From a bacterium (GTDB taxonomy: Bacteria > Patescibacteriota > Minisyncoccia > UBA6257 > JAGOQP01), in NCBI GenBank assembly GCA_021780155.1, contig JAJXZH010000033.1, positions 1 to 44,958 on the forward strand: a stretch of DNA of 44,958 bases, given 5' to 3'. The position numbers and the translations under genes are program-made. Shown piece after piece: positions 40,752 through 44,958 of this stretch. The notes under the pieces were generated by a model. The model saw only the letters and a program-made list of their open reading frames with translations, was not told the origin of the DNA and made no database searches. Within the stretch, counting starts at the first letter, position 1. Every line of letters starts with the position of its first letter.

Positions 40752-42104
40752 TTATCTTCGTTTGCCTTTTTTTCTCAAAAACGTCGGAATGTCCCACTCT
40801 TCTTCGGAATCTTCGGCGATTGTCTGTTGTTGTCCGGATGATGATTGTCCCTGACTTTCTTTTTTTTCTTCTTTTTTTGAAACCGTGGATAATTTTTGCT
40901 TCTCCTCCGTGTTTTGGAATATGCTACCACTTTTAACGTTTGATTCAAAGTCAGAAAAGAGAGAATAATTTCTTCCATAACTTGAACCAAATCCCGTAGC
41001 TATCAAAGTTACCTTAATTTGACCCTTTGAAAGTTTTCTGTCGTGATAAGCACCAAAAATTATCTTAGCGGAAGGATCTACGTTCTCGGAAATAGCCGAT
41101 GCTATCTCGTTAATTTCATTCATTCTTAAATCTTTATGCCCGGAAACACTAAACAACACCCCTTTAGCGCCGTCAATAACACTTTCCAGTAATGGAGAGT
41201 TTAATGCCATATTCGAAGCCGTTAAAGCTCTTTCCTTTCCGGAAGATATCCCCACCCCTATGATTGATGTGCCGGAATTTTGCATAATTGATTTAACATC
41301 GGCGAAATCAACATTAATAATTCCGGGAGAAATGATTAATTCCGCCACTCCTAAAACCGCATTTTTTAAAACTTCATCAATCGCTTCAAAAGCTTTGTGA
41401 AGCGTTGTGTCTTTGTTGATCACCGAAAAAATCTTGTCGTTGGAAATAATTATCAGAGAATCAACTCTATCTTTTATCTTCACTATCGCATCTTGAGCAA
41501 TTTGATTTCTCTGAATTCCCTCAAACGAGAAAGGTTTGGTAACAACGGCAATGGTAAGAATTCCCAACTCTTGAGCAACTTCGGCAATCACCGGCGCCGC
41601 CCCACTACCCGTTCCCCCTCCAAAACCCGAGGTCAAAAAAACCATATCGGCTCCCGAAAGAGCGTTGGCAATTTCTTCTCTGTTTTCTTCGGCTGCTTGT
41701 TTTCCTAAATCCGGATTCATTCCCGCTCCCATCCCTTTGGTAATTTGTTTTCCAATAACTAATTTTCTTTTTGCCCGACAATGTTCCAAATCTTGGGCAT
41801 CGGTATTGATAGCAATTAAATCAACTCCTTTGGGAAAATAATCATACATTCTGGTTATGGCATTGCCTCCTCCACCACCAATACCAACTACTTTTATTTT
41901 TGGCATCAGAGATGATTTTTCTTTTCTGATAGGAGCGCTAAAAGCCGTCGATTTTATTTTTTCTTTTTTTACCAAGATACTTTTTGATTTTTTTACGATA
42001 TTGTCGCGAGATAAAGATTTTTTTATTTTTATTTTTTTCTCTTTTTGTTTTTTATCAAAAGAAATCTTTATTTTTTTCTCCGGGTTTTTCTTGTTTTTTT
42101 TCAT
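40752..42104 (-). CDS. ftsZ: Cell division GTPase FtsZ with Lys-rich N-terminal extension
   Basis: 450 residues from the ATG at 42104. A TTG start at 42131 would add nine more. The GTPase core begins only near residue 67, at PKIKVVGIGGGGGNA, and the tubulin signature FGGGTGSGAAP lies at about 161-171. Before it are some 65 residues dominated by Lys and Glu that are not part of the FtsZ fold. The C-terminal linker is Ser/Gln/Glu-rich. The conserved tail DIPTFLRKKGKRR, which binds FtsA in other bacteria, is intact. FtsZ forms the division ring. It follows ftsA by about 50 bases, as in most dcw clusters. Confidence 0.95.
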   Translation of the reverse strand: MKKNKKNPEKKIKISFDKKQKEKKIKIKKSLSRDNIVKKSKSILVKKEKIKSTAFSAPIRKEKSSLMPKIKVVGIGGGGGNAITRMYDYFPKGVDLIAINTDAQDLEHCRAKRKLVIGKQITKGMGAGMNPDLGKQAAEENREEIANALSGADMVFLTSGFGGGTGSGAAPVIAEVAQELGILTIAVVTKPFSFEGIQRNQIAQDAIVKIKDRVDSLIIISNDKIFSVINKDTTLHKAFEAIDEVLKNAVLGVAELIISPGIINVDFADVKSIMQNSGTSIIGVGISSGKERALTASNMALNSPLLESVIDGAKGVLFSVSGHKDLRMNEINEIASAISENVDPSAKIIFGAYHDRKLSKGQIKVTLIATGFGSSYGRNYSLFSDFESNVKSGSIFQNTEEKQKLSTVSKKEEKKESQGQSSSGQQQTIAEDSEEEWDIPTFLRKKGKRR

Positions 42105-42154
42105 ATTTAAATTCAAAAACGAATTTATCAAATTATTTTAAATATCAATCGGTG

Positions 42155-43423
42155 TTAATCTTCAGATGGAGTAAATAATTTCACAATTTTTTTATACCAG
42201 GGCTCACTAATTAGATAATTGGACCCCTGAATGAAGCGAAATGGACCCTCTTTTTTCAAATTATCCACTCGTTGAAGCGCCAATCCGCAAGCCACAATCA
42301 TCTCGGGATCGTCCAGTTCGTTGGTTATCTGAGCATGAGAAGATTCTATATCAGAAAGATTTGGGAGTCCAATTTGAGCCGGAAGTTTTAATTCTTCTTT
42401 GGCAAGATCCAAGACGCCTTGAAGTTTTGACCCTCCGCCGGAAATGACAACTCCGGCCGGAAGCTTTTGAGATTTGGCAAGATTTTTTAATTCTTCGTTT
42501 ACTAAGGAAAATATCTCCCTTACTCTTACCTCTATTATTTCGGCGATATATCTTTTGGAAACCTCTTTACTTTGGCCTTCCTCAAATTGACTCAAATCTA
42601 TTTTTTCTTTAGTTGAAACATCTTTTGAAAAAGCGCATCCGAAAGTCATCTTTATGGCCTCTGCTGTTTTAATGGAACATTTAAGCCCAATGGCTATATC
42701 GTTGGTAATATTGCCGGCGCCTATGGGAAAAACTTTAGTGGAAAATATTTTTCCATCCTGAAAAACGGAAATGGAAGTCGTTCCAAAACCGATATCTATC
42801 AAAGCTGAACCCAATTCCTTCTGGCTTTTGGATAAAACCGAGCGTTCTCCGGCAATAGGATTAAAAATCAAACTTCCATCGATATCGGCTTTTTTTCCCA
42901 AAACGAGACCTATCATTTTTGAAAAATTCTTGTAGATGGAAGAAAAGATGGCTATCAAAACAACATTGGCTTCAAGTTTTCTTCCGGAAAGACCAATGAC
43001 ATTAGCGTCGTCCACCTCAATGTCGTCAATAATAAATTCTCTCGGAAAAGAGTGTATTAATTGCCAGCCGGGAGGAAGATTGACGGCTAATGATTCTTTA
43101 ATGACTCTATCCACATCCTCGGAAATAATTTCAAGATCCGGACGTTGAATAGAAATCACCCCTCGTGAAATCAAAAACTTGCTTTTAGTTCCGGAAATTC
43201 CAAAAACAATATTCTTAATACATTTTTTGTCAAAATGTTTTATCTCGCTTAATATTTCAAAAAGAACTTTAACCGCCTCTTCCACATCGACTATCTCACC
43301 CTTTTTTATTCCGGCAGATTTTTTCTTTATAGTCTTAACCGCAACAACCGTTCCGTCTCTTTTGACGTCAACGACAACTCCTTTTATCTGAGACGACCCT
43401 AAATCTATGGCGGTTACAAACAT
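42155..43423 (-). CDS. ftsA: Cell division protein FtsA
   Basis: 422 residues of the actin fold. It has the phosphate loop IDLGSSQIKGVVVD, a phosphate 2 region LIDIGFGTTSISVF, and ISGGGSKLQGVLDL. The 1C subdomain (about 80-165) follows the usual FtsA layout. The C-terminus EPWYKKIVKLFTPSED is a typical amphipathic membrane-targeting helix. It anchors FtsZ to the membrane. The gap of about 130 bases upstream holds a hairpin (43514-43534) and probably the promoter. Confidence 0.93.
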   Translation of the reverse strand: MFVTAIDLGSSQIKGVVVDVKRDGTVVAVKTIKKKSAGIKKGEIVDVEEAVKVLFEILSEIKHFDKKCIKNIVFGISGTKSKFLISRGVISIQRPDLEIISEDVDRVIKESLAVNLPPGWQLIHSFPREFIIDDIEVDDANVIGLSGRKLEANVVLIAIFSSIYKNFSKMIGLVLGKKADIDGSLIFNPIAGERSVLSKSQKELGSALIDIGFGTTSISVFQDGKIFSTKVFPIGAGNITNDIAIGLKCSIKTAEAIKMTFGCAFSKDVSTKEKIDLSQFEEGQSKEVSKRYIAEIIEVRVREIFSLVNEELKNLAKSQKLPAGVVISGGGSKLQGVLDLAKEELKLPAQIGLPNLSDIESSHAQITNELDDPEMIVACGLALQRVDNLKKEGPFRFIQGSNYLISEPWYKKIVKLFTPSED

Positions 43424-43513
43424 AATATTTGGTTGGTAAAAAATAAAAAATAATTAGATTAAACTAATTTTAGACAAAATAATTTTTTTTGGCAAATCGG
43501 TTATCAACAAGCA

Positions 43514-43534
43514 ACCGCTGTGAAAAACAGCGGT
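43514..43534. terminator. Inverted repeat between ybeY and ftsA, possible weak terminator
   Basis: ACCGCTG (43514-43520) pairs with CAGCGGT (43528-43534) with a 7-base loop. It lies 20 bases past the ybeY stop. No clean T-run follows on the minus strand, so a terminator role is uncertain. Confidence 0.45.
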
Positions 43535-43553
43535 CAAAAAATTAATTTTTATC

Positions 43554-43964
43554 TTAAATCATTCTTAATAAATCAGATTCCTTCTTCTCCATTTTTAATC
43601 TTTCTTTCAAATACTCGTGGTCGTATCCAAATAAATGAAGTACGCCATGAACAACCATCAATTTATTGTCCTGATTATTTTTGACGATAAAATCAGGATT
43701 GATATATATTTCGCCAAGATATTTTAACTTTGAAGGAGCGCTGATAAAATCTTTAGGTTCGCAAAAACTCAACACATTGGTTGTTTTGTTTTTTCCTCTA
43801 TAAACGCGGTTTAATTTTTTAATAAAATCATCATCCACCAAATAAAAATCAACTCTGTAGCCGTCTTTTTTGAGCAACAAAAAAACTCTCCGCGCCACAG
43901 CAGAGATATTTTTTTTATCGGAATTAAATTTTTTATTTGCGACGATTACGGAAATTTTGTTCAT
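43554..43964 (-). CDS. ybeY: Endoribonuclease YbeY (rRNA maturation factor)
   Basis: 136 residues. The zinc site H106-GVLH110-LFGYDH116 is complete, as is the LNRVYRGKNKTTNVLSF segment. YbeY takes part in 16S rRNA 3'-end processing and ribosome quality control. It lies seven bases downstream of the yqeY-like gene and shares a run with yqeY, rpsU and the HIT gene. Confidence 0.95.
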   Translation of the reverse strand: MNKISVIVANKKFNSDKKNISAVARRVFLLLKKDGYRVDFYLVDDDFIKKLNRVYRGKNKTTNVLSFCEPKDFISAPSKLKYLGEIYINPDFIVKNNQDNKLMVVHGVLHLFGYDHEYLKERLKMEKKESDLLRMI

Positions 43965-43971
43965 CTAAAAA

Positions 43972-44424
43972 TCATTTCCCTAAAGAATCTTTAATTATGG
44001 CGCTAACCGACGAACCGTCGGCCTTGCCACCAATTTTCTCCATAGTTTTTTTGATAATCGCTCCAAAATCTTTTTGGGTCGGATTTACAAACCCCTCCAA
44101 TATCTCGGAAACTATTTTTTTAATTTCATCGTCGCTCATTTGAGCGGGAAGAAAGCTTTCTATAAATTGAAGTTCTTTTTCTTCTTCATTGGCGGATTCC
44201 ATTCTGCCTCCACTTTGATACATCTCCGAAGCGTCTTTTCTTTTTTTGATTTCTTTTCTTAAAACATCAATAACATCGTCTTCGGTCATGTCTTGTCCCT
44301 TTCCTTTTTTTTCTATTTCTTTATTTCTTACCGCCGCAATCACCATCCTTAAAACCGATGTTTTGAAGCTGTCTTTATTTATCATCGCTTCTTTAAGAGA
44401 AGATGAAATTTTTTCTAAAAGCAT
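43972..44424 (-). CDS. yqeY: GatB/YqeY domain protein
   Basis: 150 residues, normal for YqeY. Family segments are SFKTSVLRMVIAAVRNKEIEK, DVIDVLRKEIKKRKDASEMYQSGGR and FIESFLPAQMSDDEI. It is homologous to the C-terminal tRNA-binding domain of GatB, but free-standing. Its role is not settled; it may bind tRNA or aid amidation of charged tRNA. It starts three bases after rpsU, a common gene pair in bacteria. Confidence 0.95.
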   Translation of the reverse strand: MLLEKISSSLKEAMINKDSFKTSVLRMVIAAVRNKEIEKKGKGQDMTEDDVIDVLRKEIKKRKDASEMYQSGGRMESANEEEKELQFIESFLPAQMSDDEIKKIVSEILEGFVNPTQKDFGAIIKKTMEKIGGKADGSSVSAIIKDSLGK

Positions 44425-44427
44425 AAT

Positions 44428-44640
44428 TTATATTTTACCCAATCTTTTTAATTTATCGGTTTCTTTTTTCTTGTTTAACCGATAAAGAGCCGACTCTTTT
44501 CTGGCTCTAACGCTTTGATTTCTATCGTGATATCTGGTCTTTTTGGATTGTCTGATTATTCCGGAACGTTGAATTTTTTTGGTAAAACGGAACAAAAAGG
44601 CATTCACCGATTCCCCTTCTTTTTTCTTTATCTCAATCAT
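44428..44640 (-). CDS. rpsU: 30S ribosomal protein S21
   Basis: 70 residues, very basic. The start MIEIKKKEGESVNAFLFRFTKKIQ and the segment KKTRYHDRNQSVRARKESALYR fit S21. S21 assists initiation near the anti-Shine-Dalgarno end of 16S rRNA. It lies three bases before yqeY. Confidence 0.93.
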   Translation of the reverse strand: MIEIKKKEGESVNAFLFRFTKKIQRSGIIRQSKKTRYHDRNQSVRARKESALYRLNKKKETDKLKRLGKI

Positions 44641-44661
44641 AGTTACAAAAAATTTGTGAAT

Positions 44662-44958
44662 TTATTTAATAATTATATCTCTTACTTCTTGCAAGCTTTT
44701 CTCCGGAGGATTACTAACCACCGAGTGAATTGAACCGCCCTTATCCCCGATAAATCGCGGGATAATATGAATGTGAAGATGATCAATCGCTTGCCCACTG
44801 ACCTTACCATGATTAATTCCGATTGTAAAGCCGTCGGGTTTGATTTTTTCTTTCAGTAATTGAACAACTTTTTTTACAGACTTAAAAACTTCGGCCACTT
44901 CGTTATCATCCAATTCCAAAATCGTTTCGGCGTGTTTTTTGGGAATAACCATAGTATG
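44662..44958 (-). CDS. HIT-family nucleotide hydrolase (5' end missing, cut by right edge)
   Basis: 98 residues are visible. The frame is open through the window edge: the codons before the internal ATG read His-Thr, so the usual GHTMVIPKKHAETILEL continues upstream. The catalytic triad HLHIHIIPRF is present. HIT proteins of this length (about 130 when complete) hydrolyse dinucleotides or AMP-lysine-type substrates. The missing part should contain the Cys-containing N-terminus. It reads into rpsU with a gap of 21 bases. Confidence 0.92.
   Translation of the reverse strand, partial: HTMVIPKKHAETILELDDNEVAEVFKSVKKVVQLLKEKIKPDGFTIGINHGKVSGQAIDHLHIHIIPRFIGDKGGSIHSVVSNPPEKSLQEVRDIIIK

Noticed and set aside
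41857-42141. Plus-strand ORF rich in Phe and Ile
   Set aside because: It is the antisense of the Lys-rich FtsZ N-terminus.
1-44958. CRISPR array, prophage, integrase, transposase or reverse transcriptase
   Set aside because: No regularly spaced repeats and no such proteins were seen on either strand.

Overview
This AT-rich 45-kb window looks like a chromosome segment of a Candidate Phyla Radiation (Patescibacteria, probably Parcubacteria-like) bacterium. The pointers are trimmed enzymes (a ProRS without its editing domain, an AspRS without its GAD insertion, a short L13), an adenosylcobalamin-dependent ribonucleotide reductase beside a lone cobalamin adenosyltransferase and no visible B12 synthesis genes, a ComEC split into two genes, an EF-P with an unusual loop, and two orphan families that I recall as recurring in these genomes. 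The placement is inference; no 16S rRNA is present.

Layout, left to right. All genes but one are on the minus strand, so operons read from right to left. 1-8.5 kb: a prepilin cut by the left edge, galT, the rod-shape/peptidoglycan cluster mreB-mreC-mreD-pbp2, proS, an RseP-like site-2 protease and frr. 8.5-14.9 kb: a candidate structured RNA, a membrane-anchored Asp-box propeller protein, holB, a second mreB with its own promoter, murA, then the only plus-strand gene (a PEGA-domain membrane protein). 14.9-18.8 kb: ribosomal genes rpsL-rpsG-fusA-rplM-rpsI, with no tuf. 18.9-21.0 kb: an M50 protease and two hypotheticals.

21.05-21.63 kb: a repeat tract in which the 3' end of tRNA-Pro(GGG) plus its terminator is copied. 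21.7-26.9 kb: rpmB with a structured leader, ndk, aspS, split comEC and cobO. 26.9-30.6 kb: a small accessory island with three orphan genes around mnmA. Two of the orphans have strong promoters of their own, and one leader carries an 18-bp perfect inverted repeat. 30.6-37.1 kb: efp, a VirD4/HerA-like ATPase with a membrane partner, a sigma-region-4/HARE regulator and secF-secD. 37.1-37.5 kb: a hairpin element. 37.5-45 kb: VKOR, nrdJ, the division genes ftsZ and ftsA, ybeY, yqeY, rpsU and a HIT protein cut by the right edge.

How the genes fit together: cell elongation (MreBCD, PBP2, MurA) and division (FtsZA) are both encoded. SecDF with RseP, VKOR, prepilin, PEGA and Asp-box proteins point to an elaborate cell surface. 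Prepilin plus ComEC suggests DNA uptake. CobO can supply the cofactor that NrdJ needs. The least explained parts are the orphan island with its leader inverted repeat, the tRNA-end repeat array, the hairpin element near 37.3 kb, and the two putative structured RNAs at 8.5 and 21.9 kb.
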